Source of the DNA: Coriaria nepalensis
Taxonomy: Eukaryota > Streptophyta > Magnoliopsida > Cucurbitales > Coriariaceae
Direction: 5' to 3'
Length of the DNA stretch: 64,000 nt
NCBI GenBank assembly: GCA_027186245.1
Contig: CP114492.1
Coordinates: 10,382,501 to 10,446,500, forward strand
Under the pieces are notes generated by a model. That model was not told where the DNA came from and ran no database searches. It saw only the letters and a program-made list of their open reading frames with translations. How positions within the stretch are numbered: position 1 is the stretch's first letter; each line of letters opens with the position of its first letter. Below are positions 21,506 to 33,500 of the stretch, piece after piece. A program made the translations under genes and the position numbers.

Positions 21506-24500
21506 TCAATCCTGGCTTGATCCACTGCCACGTGGCTCTCTCCTTAGCATGTCAAATAAGTCCTGTACAACTTCTGACATGAGTGGCCTGAATTCAGGCT
21601 CCGGCTGCAACAGAAACCGCTCCAAAAATGGGTTTACAAGTTCTATTTCATGAAATATGGAAGAAAGGTGATTACTTTCACAAGGTGATATTCGAGTATT
21701 ATCAATACTCACCTGAACACATCGAGATATGATATCGGCAAAGTGCGACAAGGATTTTGCTGGATATTGACCATGGAGAGAAGGATCAACCATTCTTGAT
21801 AATGCATCAATGTCATGAAGCTGTGGGATTGCCCATCTCACCAGAAATTGCTCTCCTCTAGTCTTTGCCCTGTTACAATTTTGGAAGAATACTGATGAAA
21901 TAGATAAAGAGGGAAAAGGAAAAAAAGAAACTGACTAATATGGATTCCCCTTTTCTTACTTGTCATAGGACATTCGGCCGGTCAAAAGCTCTAACATGAC
22001 AACCCCAAAGCTATAACCGTCACTTTGAAGCGTATAAATGCCGGATTCAAATTCTGGAGCCCCATAGCCATACATTGATAGTAGATGCCCTGATAACTGT
22101 AACCAACCGAAACAATCGGAGTTGATACATTTTTAGTTTGTATTTTAGAGAACCGAGATAGGATGTAATGGATCATGATTTACCTGACTAACAGAACCAG
22201 ATGATATCAATCGAGCTAAACCACAATCAGAGACATGCACAGAGAGTTCATCATCAAGAAGAACATTTGCAGACTTGAAGTTCCTGTGTATAACAGGCGG
22301 ATGACAGACCTCATGCAAGTACCTATAAAGCAAAAAACATCAAATCACCATTCCAGAAAATGGTTTGGGTTGAAATTTTGAACAAATGGTTAACTTACTC
22401 TAGTGCTCTAGCAGCCCCAAGGGCCATTCGAACACGGGCATTCCAAGAGAGTTTCTTTTTGAATTCCTCATCTGAATGTAGAGCGTCCTGTAGAGTTCCA
22501 TTAATGCAGTACTCGTAAATCAGAAGCCTTTGATCATGCTCCGCACAACAGCCCACAAGTTCAACGACATTTGCATGTCGGATTTTATCAATGTCGTTCA
22601 CTAACTCAAGGAATTCATTGTTCTTCTGCACACTGGAAGCTCTTTTGTCCAGTTTCTTCACCGCAAGCAGCTACAGAAAGATTAAAAAAATGAAATAAAA
22701 AGGTGATAAAAATGAGTGTGTTTTCTTATCCATTCAGTTAATATTACCACCATATCGAAAACAAAATAAGTAATAACCAAAAATGTTACCTTTCCATTAG
22801 GAAGCCGTGCCCTATAAACACTACCCAGCATTCCGACTCCAATGAGATTCTCTTGTGAAAAGCTATTTGTATATTGCTGAAGGGATGCAATGGTGAAGGA
22901 CTTTGCAAAAGTAGGGGTATTGATTGTTCTGCTGGAAGGCCTTACAGGAGAAACTTCAGCTGGAACAATAGGTTCAACGATGACCTTCTGAACAGGAGGT
23001 GGTGGTGGAGGAGGAGGCATCAGATGAACATCATCTGCACTAATGTCTATCTCATGATCATCTTGTTTTGGTCTTATGCCCATTCTTTGCATATCTCTCT
23101 CTTTCTCTTTCTGTGGCTTTCGTATTGCCCCCACTCTTTGAGTCTCTGTTTGATGTTCCTCCTTTGGCACTGGAACATCCTCCTTAGGTATTGGAACTGT
23201 TTCCAATATTCCAAAAGATTGTTAGAATAAAGTCAATGCAGCCAGAAAAGACAATGGCCAAACCCAATTATAGTAAAGAAACTTATTATGCCTTTATGTG
23301 TTTCACTGGTTGGCTGGACCAAGGGACTGTGCCTGGGACTCTCTCTGTCACCCCTGTAAGCACCTATTTGATGCCGCTTGGAAATTGCGTCGGCCCTTCT
23401 GCTCCTTTTCATACACCTTGGCATAAAAAGCACAAGTGCTAGAGCCAAAATAATAAATGACAACACTCCTGCAATTGATATCCAAACTACCCTTTTGGTA
23501 GATTTACCCTTTTTTCCAGCATTTGATTCCTTTGAGGCAGATGGTCCATCAGACTGTTTTGCGGGTGACTTCCCAGAAGGTGGTGTTGGAAAAAATGATG
23601 GTGATGGACCCGCCTGTGAAGGCTTTGATGAGAGTGAAGGTGGAGATGCTGGAGAAACAGTAGAATTCCATGGGTTTCCATCCTTTCTGGAAAAAATATG
23701 TCAATGACTCACAGTCATTCCTGTTTCATTTTTTCTAACAAACCTGTAAAAGAAATTTCATTACCTAAAAGTTGGGATATTCAGTAACTTTTCAGGTATG
23801 GGTCCAGAGAAGAGATTATTCTCTACATTCCTGCTCAAAAGAGGTAAAGTAATTTCAGGAAGGGAAAAAAAGAGGCAAATTTTCGAGGAATGGTTATGAA
23901 GAAAAATGATACCAAACAAATTTCTAATTGATAATCTATAAATGAAAGGAGAGATGATTGAGAAAGTACAAGTCTTTTATTGGAAGATCCTGTAAAACGT
24001 TGAGGGTCCCCAAAAGCTGATTATTCTGCAAACGCCTGCAAACATGAAAGTTAATACGTGTTGAGATAAAATAGTCAAATGCAGATGAGCTCACAACAGT
24101 TAGATTACTGACAGAGTGGTCAAAACCACTAAATCTTGTAGAGAGGAAGGCAGTGGACCGCTAAAATTGTTGCTGGATAAGTCCCTACAAAGAGTCGAGA
24201 GGTTCCCATCAAGTAAAATTGTCTTATAATGTAGAAGTTAAAACTGAAGAAACTCAATAACTTAGGCCTTACAAGTTGACCAATCCTGTAAGAGCTGCAA
24301 AAGAATCTGGTATTTCTCCACTTAAGTGATTGTCATTCAGTGACCTGAGAGGAAAAATATAAACAGCTAAGAGAAAAGATAAATTAAGTCGTTGAAGAGG
24401 GTCTCAAGAGATGCAAAACGAACAGCAGAGAAGTAATGTCTTACATGGCTGCTAGCTGAGTCAAAGATGATAAGGAACTTGGGATGCTTCCAGTAAATTG

Positions 24501-25407
24501 ATTAGCTGAAAGAAAACTGCAATAGGTAAAGTCTGTCACATCTTTTGTAATGTAGAGAAGCAGTTTCTAATGTTTTTCATGTTAGAAGAAGGGTAAAACA
24601 TACAGGTTTTGCATAGTAACAGGCAAGTTCGATGGAATACTTCCCCCAATGTTATTGTTGCTGAGGTCTCTGTCCGGAAACGAAGAAGAGTCTAACATCG
24701 ATCCAAAAAGAAAGTAACAAGGATTCTCATAAGTAATTTCAGATATACGGTTATGGGAACTTACATTGATTGGATAGAAGTGAACATTCCCAAGCTATCA
24801 CTCAACTCTCCTCCCAAAGTAGCAGCATTAATAACTCTATAAAACCAGATAATCAGAAGAATTTTGACAGTATATCCATGCAGTGTAAAAGTGGTAAGAG
24901 ACGAGAGAAAACCGTACATTCTTATAATGACGGAGTTATTACATTCAACGCCTTGCCACTTATCACCACACGGGTCTTGTCCAACACCCCAGCCAGGAAG
25001 AACAGGGGAACCCCACGAAGTATACAAGTTACTAATGGCAGTAACTGATTCAATCAGAAGTAGCATAAATAATAAGCAATAGAGCTAGAGAGAGCGGTTA
25101 AAATAAATACATTTTCAGGAAGTCAGCATCATAGCATATTTGGAAAATCAGCAGCTGCTCAGTTCAACTGATTTTAGCTACAACTTTAATTCGCTTTTGA
25201 TTTTCCCACATTTTCCCAGCAACCAAACAGGTAATGAATACTGCAATGTACTGTATAATAATTGAAAACCAAAGAGAAAAGCTTACAGTCATTGGGATTA
25301 GTAATTCCAAGCGAAACTTGTACAGCACAGATCAACACGAAGCCCGCTAAAAACTGTGCGTAGATCCCCAGATTCTTCTTCCTCAAACCAGATCTCTTCC
25401 GCCCCAT
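21506..25407 (-). CDS. SRF3: STRUBBELIG-receptor family LRR receptor-like kinase, SRF3/SRF1-like
   Basis: Sixteen exons sum to 2340 nt, 779 residues: 25287-25407, 24918-25044, 24765-24836, 24604-24669, 24445-24516, 24273-24344, 24113-24184, 23970-24035, 23765-23830, 23292-23686, 22790-23196, 22399-22670, 22184-22322, 21960-22096, 21713-21869, 21506-21604. Order: signal peptide, cysteine-paired LRRNT ([15 protein letters not shown]), LRRs each on a 66- or 72-nt exon, a Pro/Ser-rich stretch, a membrane span ([20 protein letters not shown]), a proline-run juxtamembrane region and a kinase-like domain. Catalytic motifs are atypical as in the family: HRNFKSANV replaces HRD and SDCGLA replaces DFG, so it is probably a pseudokinase. 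SRFs act in tissue morphogenesis, iron and immune responses. The intron after exon 10 has a GC donor (AAAG|GCATAA). Confidence 0.94.
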
Positions 25408-27234
25408 TGAAGTCAGTAAGACCCAACTTTATCGATTTTCCTTTCCCGCAACCAATCTGGAAAAAGAACCAAATCGAGAGCGCATAATTAACCAAAATCA
25501 AAATCAATTATATCCTCGACACAACTCAAAACTGCCGGAATTCAAAAAGAAAAAAAAGAAAGAAAAAGAAAGAAGCATCCAGATATAAACATACAGATGT
25601 AGAAGAAAACAAGTATTCGAATAAAAAAAGAATATCACAAAAAGGATATTTCTAGGATTAGTAGTGGAACTTACCTCGAAATTGAAGCATGAAATTAAGC
25701 GAAATGCTGAACGAAATGAATCAAAGTGGGAGAAAGCAAACAAGCAGAGAGAAAATAAATAAATAAACAAAAAGCTGGAAGCTACTTTTCCAAAAAGACA
25801 GAGGGCTCTACTCCAAAAAATTTTGAGTCTCCACTGAGGAAAAACTTGTCAGCTAAGGTTCAGTGAACTGAGCAACGATAGCAGGATAAGAAAGCATATA
25901 TCACATCAAAAAATGATATATTTTTATCTCTGGAGAAGAAGAAAAAGTTTAAGAACCCTAATCAAAAGCTTTGGAATGAGATTAGAGAAGAAAGAAAATA
26001 TTAGAGAAATGTAGGAAAACAGAGATGGACCCACCCTGATTCCAGGAAGACAAGACCAAACAAGTTAAGGCGGGAGTGGCGCGCCTGACTGCTGCCTGCT
26101 GTGTGTGAACTATAAATGCAAGCACAGCAAGATGAAAGAAGAAATCATAGGATCCTCTGCGCCGCAGAATGTTTGAGGGCCCACAGAGATGCGACAGTAC
26201 TCAGTTCAGTAGTCCCTACTACTACTATAGAGTTGTTGTTGGTATCTTTTGGATGTGACCGATTATATAATATGATTTTAATTTATCTTTGATTGAAAGA
26301 AACTCTTTTGAGTTGCATCTACATATGTTTACTTATTCTTAATAGATAAAGAAATAGTCAATGTATAAGTGTTTGCATCATTAATAAGAGATGCAAGCGG
26401 GTCCCACTTTTAATGTCACAATCTATTTATGTATGGTGTGACGCTGATACGCTCGCCCCTGTGAAGATGCATAAATTCCCAAATTCACGGGTTTATTTCA
26501 ATATGGTTTGAATTTTTGTGCTATTAGCTTTCCACAAAAAAAAAAGGGTGTGAAAAGAATCAAGAATAAGAAAGTGTAACAAAGTGACGTCGCAAAAAGG
26601 TTCGCAAGTTGAAACATGTGTTCGAGGGCCCAAAATTAAAGATAGCCCAGCCCGATTTCAAACTCTACAAAAATGGCCTAACGGGCCTATTATTGGGCCA
26701 CGCTTCATACGCCTCTAATCATACATACCCCCCCCCCCTCCCCCCACTCTGCTTTTATCTTTTTTACTATCTTTATTCCTCCTTCCAATTTGTCTTCCGA
26801 GATTTGCTCGAAATCTGCTGGTCCGGGTGGGGGACCACCCGGAAATTGGGCCTGTTGATTGTAACGGGCAACTGATTTGTGCTTTTCAGTCGGCCCACAA
26901 AATAATAGAATAGGATATTTGTCTCTGCTCTGCCGCGACGTACCTATGAAACAACATGCCATTCTTAAGCCTGAGTGTGGTCTATTCGAACACAACTCCA
27001 TATCTTCCGTTTCTTGCTCATACCAAAAATATACTCTTAATTATTATAACTCAATTATTTCTGTTTAATACTATCAACAGTACAACTCCCCTCTCTCTCT
27101 CTCCCTCTAGTCTCACCATAACACCTTATCTGCTTCTTATTTATCCGTTAAATTCAAATTTCTCAAATCCACCATGCAGTTCTTCTTTAATTAAGCTCAT
27201 TCACTCCTGTTATTACTTCTTCACAGTTCTGCAA
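25408..27234. other. Gene-free spacer between SRF and the MGCC gene
   Basis: Divergent promoter space. Includes a probable SRF leader (25408-26060, with a possible leader intron), C-runs at 26730-26746, site II-like TGGGCC at 26695 and TGGGCC at 26848, and a pyrimidine-rich leader before 27235. The frame of the MGCC gene is open back to 26956, but the extra residues are low-complexity and not protein-like. Confidence 0.5.
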
Positions 27235-28152
27235 ATGGGTTGCTGCATTAGCGCCACCACTAAACCGCCTCCCGAAAATCTACAAAAACCAGAGCTTTTG
27301 AACCAACATGACTGCGCCGGCGGAATTCCGGGACCGGATTGCGTCGATTCACCGCCAGTCGTCGAAGTTGAGACAGTGAAAGAGGTTCTTTCTGAGACGC
27401 CCATTATCAAAGCACAGAGTCCGAAAGAAATCCGTGACGAAGATATTCAAATTCCAGTGCTTCGACGTGAAGAGCAGATTCAAACAGGTGGCGGCTTTTC
27501 CTACAAAGCAGAGGAGGCGGGTTTTTCCGAGGCATCCCAGACGACGGATAGGCGGAGTGCTATGAGTCTTAGTGAAACTTTTTCGATGGCGACTACTGTT
27601 AATTCAGAAAACAGAGAGGAAGACGAAGCAACGAGTAAACGAAGAAGAGACGAGGGTCAGATTCACAGGGTGAAACCAAAGGTGCCGAGAAAGCATCAAT
27701 ACGCCGCCGGCGACCCTACCGGTCGGATACAGCAGAGAGATAAGTTTCAACCGAAGAGAAGAGAACGGTCGCCGGATAAGAAAACGCAGATTACGAGAAA
27801 GACTATGAATGCGAGGGAATCAGCTGGTACGACGAGGGCAGGGAAGGTTAACAAAGAAGCATGTAGTATCACTAGTACCTGGGCCCGACGAGATTCAGGT
27901 GAGATTTCTCGACGGCGGTCGAGGTCACCTGCTACCCGGGCAGCCGGTGGGGTGAATAAGGGAAAAGGAGCGACGGTCATGGTAAACAAAGGCGATGATG
28001 AAGGTAATAACCGGAAAGAGGCGGTGGCTCAGACGGGCGGTGACAGTGGAGGGGGGAAAGTGGAGGAAGGAAACGACGGCGCTGTGGAGCCGAGCAATAA
28101 TGATTCAATCGAGAACCCATTAGTATCCCTTGAATGTTTCATCTTTCTGTAG
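27235..28152 (+). CDS. Basic disordered protein with MGCC acylation signal
   Basis: One exon, 305 residues. It begins MGCCISATTKPPP, a good N-myristoylation (Gly2) plus palmitoylation (Cys3, Cys4) signal that would anchor it to the plasma membrane. An acidic conserved patch follows (VVEVETVKEVLSETP), then LSETFSMATTV, a long Arg/Lys/Ser-rich disordered middle (SKRRRDE, KRRERSPDKK, SRRRSRSPATR) and the C-terminus ENPLVSLECFIFL. I recall plant hypothetical proteins sharing the VKEVLSETP and NPLVSLECFIFL ends, usually named serine/arginine repetitive matrix-like, but their function is unknown to me. The MGCC start is chosen over the in-frame ATG at 26956 because conservation-like sequence starts there. 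Confidence 0.75.
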   Translation: MGCCISATTKPPPENLQKPELLNQHDCAGGIPGPDCVDSPPVVEVETVKEVLSETPIIKAQSPKEIRDEDIQIPVLRREEQIQTGGGFSYKAEEAGFSEASQTTDRRSAMSLSETFSMATTVNSENREEDEATSKRRRDEGQIHRVKPKVPRKHQYAAGDPTGRIQQRDKFQPKRRERSPDKKTQITRKTMNARESAGTTRAGKVNKEACSITSTWARRDSGEISRRRSRSPATRAAGGVNKGKGATVMVNKGDDEGNNRKEAVAQTGGDSGGGKVEEGNDGAVEPSNNDSIENPLVSLECFIFL

Positions 28153-28920
28153 CTTTTTTCTCGTCTTTTATTTTTAGGCGCCAACGCTATTCCAATGGAT
28201 TGAGAAAAAAGCTTGAATCATTATCCTCTGTTTTAAAAAATGATTTCTCTGTCATGATTTCGTTCGCGGTTCTTCTTCTTGATTTGCTTACCAACAAAGA
28301 AACAAAATTCGCTATAAATTATGTGATTAAAAAAACCATAATCAATACAAACATGAATCTTTCTCTTTTGTCCAACTTCTTCGTTTCAATCCTCCGTTTG
28401 ATCATAGAAATTCAAGACCACAAATTTCCCTTTAGCAAGTTAAAAAAAGGCAGCTCCTTTTTTCCTGCCCTACCCACTACAATTTGTCAAGTCTGTTTTT
28501 TTTTTTTTTTTTTTTTAGTTTTGAGATTCTCACTTATTTACATAGGGATTTGGATTTAAAACGGTCATTGTCTTCTCGGAATTGGGCAAATTGATTTTGC
28601 TCTTGGCGTTTGGGGAATTTGATTTTGCTCTTGGCGTTTGTGCTTTCTTTTTCACCTTGGTCGTAGTGCACATGTCAAGTTCTGGTTTACGTAGTATCCA
28701 GTTCGTAGATCCTGAATCCGGATTTAGTTTTTTTTTTTTTTTTATATGTAAATTTTGATCCTTTTTATAAATTAAATTATTAAAATATATGTTATATTAT
28801 AAAAAATATATATAAATATAAATCGATTGAAATATAATTAATTTATAAATTATATTTAATAATTTTTATTTTATTTTATTAATAGTTATTACTCTCTTCT
28901 CTTTCTTTATCTTTAAATAT
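28153..28920. other. 3' flank and AT-rich spacer
   Basis: T-rich 3' flank with runs of 17 T (28497-28516) and of 19 T (28729-28743 region), then very AT-rich DNA from 28740 to 28900. No gene seen. Confidence 0.5.
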
Positions 28921-28959
28921 TGACGAATGATGATAATCTTTTACACATATCTAAATCTG

Positions 28960-29500
28960 AAATATATAGATCGATATTTGATATGAATATCTGAAATCTA
29001 AATATAAAATCTATAAACCGGTATTTGATCTGAATATGAAATTTGGAGACCTATATTCAATATGTAGTTCCCATTGTGAAATCTAAAATCTGAAATCAGA
29101 TCAAGTTCTCGGTCCAAACGGAATTCTCGGTGTAGAGTTCCCGGTGTAAACTGAGTTTTCAAGTTCTCGACGTACCAGTCTATCTAAAATTGAGATCTCA
29201 TATGTCAGTCTGTGCATTTCATATCGATATATGAGATCTCAATCTACAGATCAAAATCATATGTCGATTTATGGTCGAAGGGTCGAAGGCCTCGAGGCCT
29301 TTAGATACACAAACCAACGTCACTCATATGTCGGTCTGTAATCGAATGGTCAAAGGTCTCGAGGCCTTGAGATGCATAGACCGATGTCTCACATGGTGGT
29401 CTGTGGTAGAAAGATTGAAAGGTCAAAGGACATCTTACATAAATTAGAGTTGATGGGTCGAAATGTCTTAGAGTTTAAAGTTCAAAGAGTATCTTAGAGT
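28960..29500. repeat. Degenerate tandem repeat, 67-bp period
   Basis: Copies beginning CATATGTCG or CATGGTGG start at 29258, 29325 and 29392, exactly 67 bp apart. Each carries GTCGAA/GTCAAAGG and the first two carry CTCGAGGCCT. A shorter relative (59 bp) starts at 29199. Further left (28960-29070) a related-looking alternation of GATCGATATTTGATATGAA and GGTATTTGATCTGAATATGA suggests an older repeat. Not transcribed as far as the sequence shows. Confidence 0.7.
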
Positions 29501-29867
29501 TATATGTGAGATGCAGATCGACATATGATCTTAGTCTATAGACCGACATGCCGACATGTGTTCTCGATCTATAGTTAGCCGTATGAGCTTTTGTATTAAT
29601 ACAATAGATTTTGATGCAGCATGTATTTTAACTATTGGATCTACAATGAATAGTTGAGATTTATGCATAAAAACAAACAAGAACAATAAAACAAAGACCG
29701 AATCTGGTGCTCATTTAATCTAATAAAGTGCATTAGACTCCCAACGTGTGGTTATGGCTAATTGACGAATGATGAATTTGGAAGTACTAGGAACAACTAA
29801 TTATAATCATCCTGTCCGAATAAAATAGAAGTAATATACTTAATATACATGTTAGCTAGAAGAGGCT

Positions 29868-31166
29868 TCAAGAGGGACCTAAAGTTGTAGGAGGATAATG
29901 TTGATGAAGAGGCTTCGAAAATGGCTCGGGGGGGCACGGCGGCGGTGGTGGAGCAAGGTGCGCTATGAAGGTCGGAACTTCTTCTCCCGGCATTAGAACC
30001 CCTCTAGAATATACTGTCATCTGCATCCAAACATCCTCATATTACACCAACATATTATTATTTAAAGCTTACTAAAAAATGAAAAAGTTGGATCATTAAA
30101 GGAATACTATATAATAGGATTACTTTATATGATTCGTAAGATGCAAGAATTGGGACATAAAATAGTGGACAATGCTATATATGTTTGTAAATTTGCTATT
30201 CCTTTTCCCCATAAATCAAGGTCTTCTAATTGATAAAGAAATATTTTATCATACATAAATCGGTAATTGATGCATTGCCCATTGTGTTTGTGTATTGAGA
30301 AGAGTAGAGAAACAGAGCATGTGATTATGTCTGTATATCAGCAAAGCCAGTCAGACTTGCTTGTTTGATGTTTCTAAGCAACAACGATCCAACCAAAGTG
30401 TGAAATACTGCATTTTGCATTTAATGCTGCTACAATCTCAATGCATCATTTATCTAAGTTAAATTCGGACATATTAAAAATTACATGACCATCAATCTGA
30501 ACAGGTCTGTCTTAAACTTTTGTGGTTGGACTGTAATGAAGAGTTGAGACAAAACCAAATGCTGGGTGACATCCTCTGGTCCCTCACCCCTTATTAGCGT
30601 AAACAAACAAACAGAACAAAGAGGATAATGTGTTTACTCATACGTTATGAGATAAGCAATAGGGTATATGTTAAGAGTTAATTATAATTCTGAAGACCCT
30701 TAATTAATCGACTAAACTCGGTGGACAAATCTAACCATGTAACTAATGACGATTAATTCGTTATTAGCGAGCTATCATTAATAAACACCGAAAGTAAAAC
30801 GAACCGTCATAATCAATTTTCACGTACACTGGTCATAATTGCAGTTTTAAAGGAAACAGAGTACTTAGTACTTACTTTAGGTGATGGATAATGAGGCTTG
30901 CCGCCGTAGAGCATCTGAGCCTCAAGATCCGCCGGAGAACGGGAAACGGCGGGCGATGGAGATCTGGACCTGAGAAACTTCTCGAAGATAGCCATAAGAA
31001 GGAACATTGAGATGAGAATTGCAGTCGCTACGAACCCAAAAGAAACGGCATTTACAGAGTCATCTAAACGATTCCAATTCTGATCTTGTCTCTCTGCGTT
31101 TAACGGCGCCACAGCCGGTAATACCGGAGACACCGCACCCCATTTCATCTCGCCGCCCATCGCCAT
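29868..31166 (-). CDS. Small single-span membrane protein, Pro-rich C-terminus
   Basis: Two exons, 30876-31166 and 29868-30020, give 147 residues; the 855-nt intron is long for this window. An N-terminal soluble stretch precedes one membrane span (VSFGFVATAILISMFLLMAI), then FEKFLRSRSPSPAV, a short acidic link, PHYPSPK, and the second-exon tail MTVYSRGVLMPGEEVPTFIAHLAPPPPPCPPEPF (quoted in part: VLMPGEEVPTFIAH). I recall plant hydroxyproline-rich-type hypothetical proteins with PSPK-MTVYA..SVLMPGE.IPTFIAHPAP; their function is unknown. The span and the conserved tail are visible; orientation in the membrane is not determined. Confidence 0.8.
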
Positions 31167-32241
31167 TAATTTAGAGCCGGAACAAGTTTACTTAACAAAA
31201 CCGATCTCTTTCGCTTCCAATATAACTTTACTAACGACGCTCTGCTTTTTTTTTCTCATCAGCTGCTAAGACTCTCGTTTTGCTTTTCTTTTGAGGTAAA
31301 AGGTCATGAAGTGAAGAGAAAGAGCTGCAGATTCATTGCTTGTATAACCATGTGCTTTACTAAACACGAAAAGCAGAAAAGAAGCTCGAAAGAGATGACT
31401 GGAGATGAAAAGCTTGCTACATAAACTATTATTTATATGGCCTTACTTATTTTATAATTTTCACGAGCTGATTTTTCTAACATTCCGGTCTAAAATGAAA
31501 TGAAATGAAATATAGTGCAGTGAAATGGGGTCAAATCTATGTTTGACCGGAACTGGTCTGGGCTAGGCGCGAAAATATATGGGAACGGGAGGGTTTCTTA
31601 TGATGACGTGTCATGTTACTCTTCATGGTCCCCTATTGTAATCACGTGCTCCCTTCCTTCACAGATTTCTTGAAGCACGCAGTGTGGTCCCTACGCAAGG
31701 ACCACTTGCTACGTGGCACTCTGATATTAACTTATCGGTCATCTACACTCTAAAGAGGCGTTTGCCCCATTTGATTGTGTTTCACTGTACAATCTGGTGG
31801 GCGATGTCGCATCACTATCCACATGAACACCATACAACGAATACCCGTTTTTATTTATTTAAACAGCAACATCTGGACCGTTCGTTGTTACAAAGGTCAA
31901 ATCATCATCAATGGACTGTGATGACTGCAATGTTGGAAGGTCAGATGTGGGCCAGGGTATGGCGTGGTCCTCTGTGAATTCTGGGTTCACGTGTTCTTTT
32001 TAATTTTCTCTGCTCGTTCCATCATCTCTCTCCCTCTCTCTTCTTTTCATGTTCACGCAGGTTGCAGACTGGGTTTCATAGGGACTCACCCATTTTTTGT
32101 TATTATCTTTTAAATCATGGAATTTATATATAGATAAAAGATTAGATTACATAATCATAGTAAGGCCATTTCTTAATATAATCAACTAATCCGACGTTTA
32201 TTTCTGGTGTTTTTGTTTTATTTTTTGTGTTCTTGATCCAG
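31167..32241. other. Gene-free spacer
   Basis: Leader and promoter of the small membrane protein gene (31167-31450), then spacer with ACGTG cores at 31643 and 31710. No gene recognised on either strand. Confidence 0.5.
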
Positions 32242-33105
32242 TCACGGTAACTGTGTAACGACACAGCAGTGGCTACGGAGCTCCTTTTCTCCTTCCTCTT
32301 CCATGGGTTCAAAGCTTCTCCATTTATACCCGTCAGCCGACGTTTCAAACACGTAGAAAACCGACGTCATTCTCGCTATCGCACCTGGCATACGATGGCC
32401 CGCCAGGAAGTACAACTGGGTCCCAATTGGCGCCATAGTAAGGTAAATCAGCTCCCCCCGAGCCGGATTCGATTCCATGCAAGCCGAAGTCGAAATAGGA
32501 GATGATATGGCTTCCAAGTGGGACCCGTCAACTTCGCTCCATATGTTGACTTACCCGTCAGATGCTTCGATATGATCCTTCCACTCATTCAAGCAATCCC
32601 CCGAGCTAAACAGCTTCTCATCGACGGCGACGATTTGATTAGGTGGGACGTCTAACTGCCACATCCCGACGATGAGGTTCCACGTGTCAGTCTCAGGATC
32701 ATAGACCTCAGCAGAACTCCGTTCCGTGGTGTTCCACTTATCACCCCTCCCCGTAAAGCCACGAACCACGTGTTACTTTCGCTTCCACGTCACCGCTACA
32801 CATTTGTACCTAGAGGTAGTCATGTTTGGAAGCGGTTTCCATTGATCAAGGGCCGGATCATAAACTTCAGCCATTGAAATTTCTCTAGCACTACCCAACC
32901 CGCATTTTTCTCCGGCGACGTAAATCGTACCAGCTTTCACCGTGCATACAAAATTAAAACGCGGCATGCCAAGCGGTGGGCATTCGAGCCATCGATCAGT
33001 ACACGTGTTGTAACGCCAAACTTGTCGACTGACGTGGAGTTCACGTTCGGTATAAGGAAGCTTCACGGAAATTCTACCGCCGATCACGAAAAGCCAATCA
33101 TCAAT
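32242..33105 (-). pseudogene. Kelch-repeat (F-box/kelch type) pseudogene
   Basis: One minus-strand frame runs from about 33105 to 32242 and reads as kelch repeats: WLFVIGGRISVKLPY, VWRYNTCTDRWLECPPLG, AEVYDPALDQWKPLPNM, SSAEVYDPETDTWNLIVGMW, LYFLAGHRMPG, and the C-terminus FEPMEEEGEKELRSHCCVV. The frame is unbroken except for two TAA codons, at 32773-32775 (after VTWKRK) and at 32551-32553 (after IEASDG), each sitting where the repeat continues at once. The 5' part that should carry an F-box is missing; sequence beyond 33105 is unrelated. A truncated, nonsense-mutated copy is the simplest reading. Confidence 0.75.
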
Positions 33106-33269
33106 GAAAAATGTTGGGTCAAGAAATTTCTCATTACAACCGAATAAAAGTAATTACGACCCTTAAATGGCCAGCTCATCATGGTAGTCTTTGATACACT
33201 CAGTCTAAGAAGTAAGGCAGGCTAGTGCTGAGATGAGATGATCGCTCAGATCATCTAAGGTTGAGTAGG

Positions 33270-33500
33270 GTAGTCAACCTATTGAGTAAGTTAAACATGT
33301 GTTAGGGGACGTAGTATGAAAAACTGATCAGACCTTAAGATGTCAACTTAATGAGTAAGATAATTATATTGGGGAGACGCGATATAAAGAGTTGATCAGC
33401 TATGGCTGAGTAGCTGAGATTGAACAGGGTATAATTATGTGTTAGGGAGACATAGTATGAAGAGTTTATCAGTTATGACTGAGCTGAACATGATGGCAGA
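33270..33500. repeat. Degenerate tandem repeat, ~70-bp period
   Basis: Three units share TTAGGGGACGTAGTATGAA / TTGGGGAGACGCGATATAAA / TTAGGGAGACATAGTATGAA followed by CTGATCA or TTTATCA, starting at about 33302, 33369 and 33442. Units also share GTCAACYTATTGAGTAAG (33273, 33342). It starts right where the kelch pseudogene loses its 5' end. Confidence 0.6.

Noticed and set aside
26956..27234. Long N-terminal extension of the MGCC protein
   Set aside because: The in-frame ATG gives low-complexity Leu/Ser/Thr sequence in what looks like a pyrimidine-rich 5' leader; the MGCC acylation start is more protein-like.
31684..31977. 97-aa plus-strand ORF
   Set aside because: No domain, no splice partners, composition of spacer.
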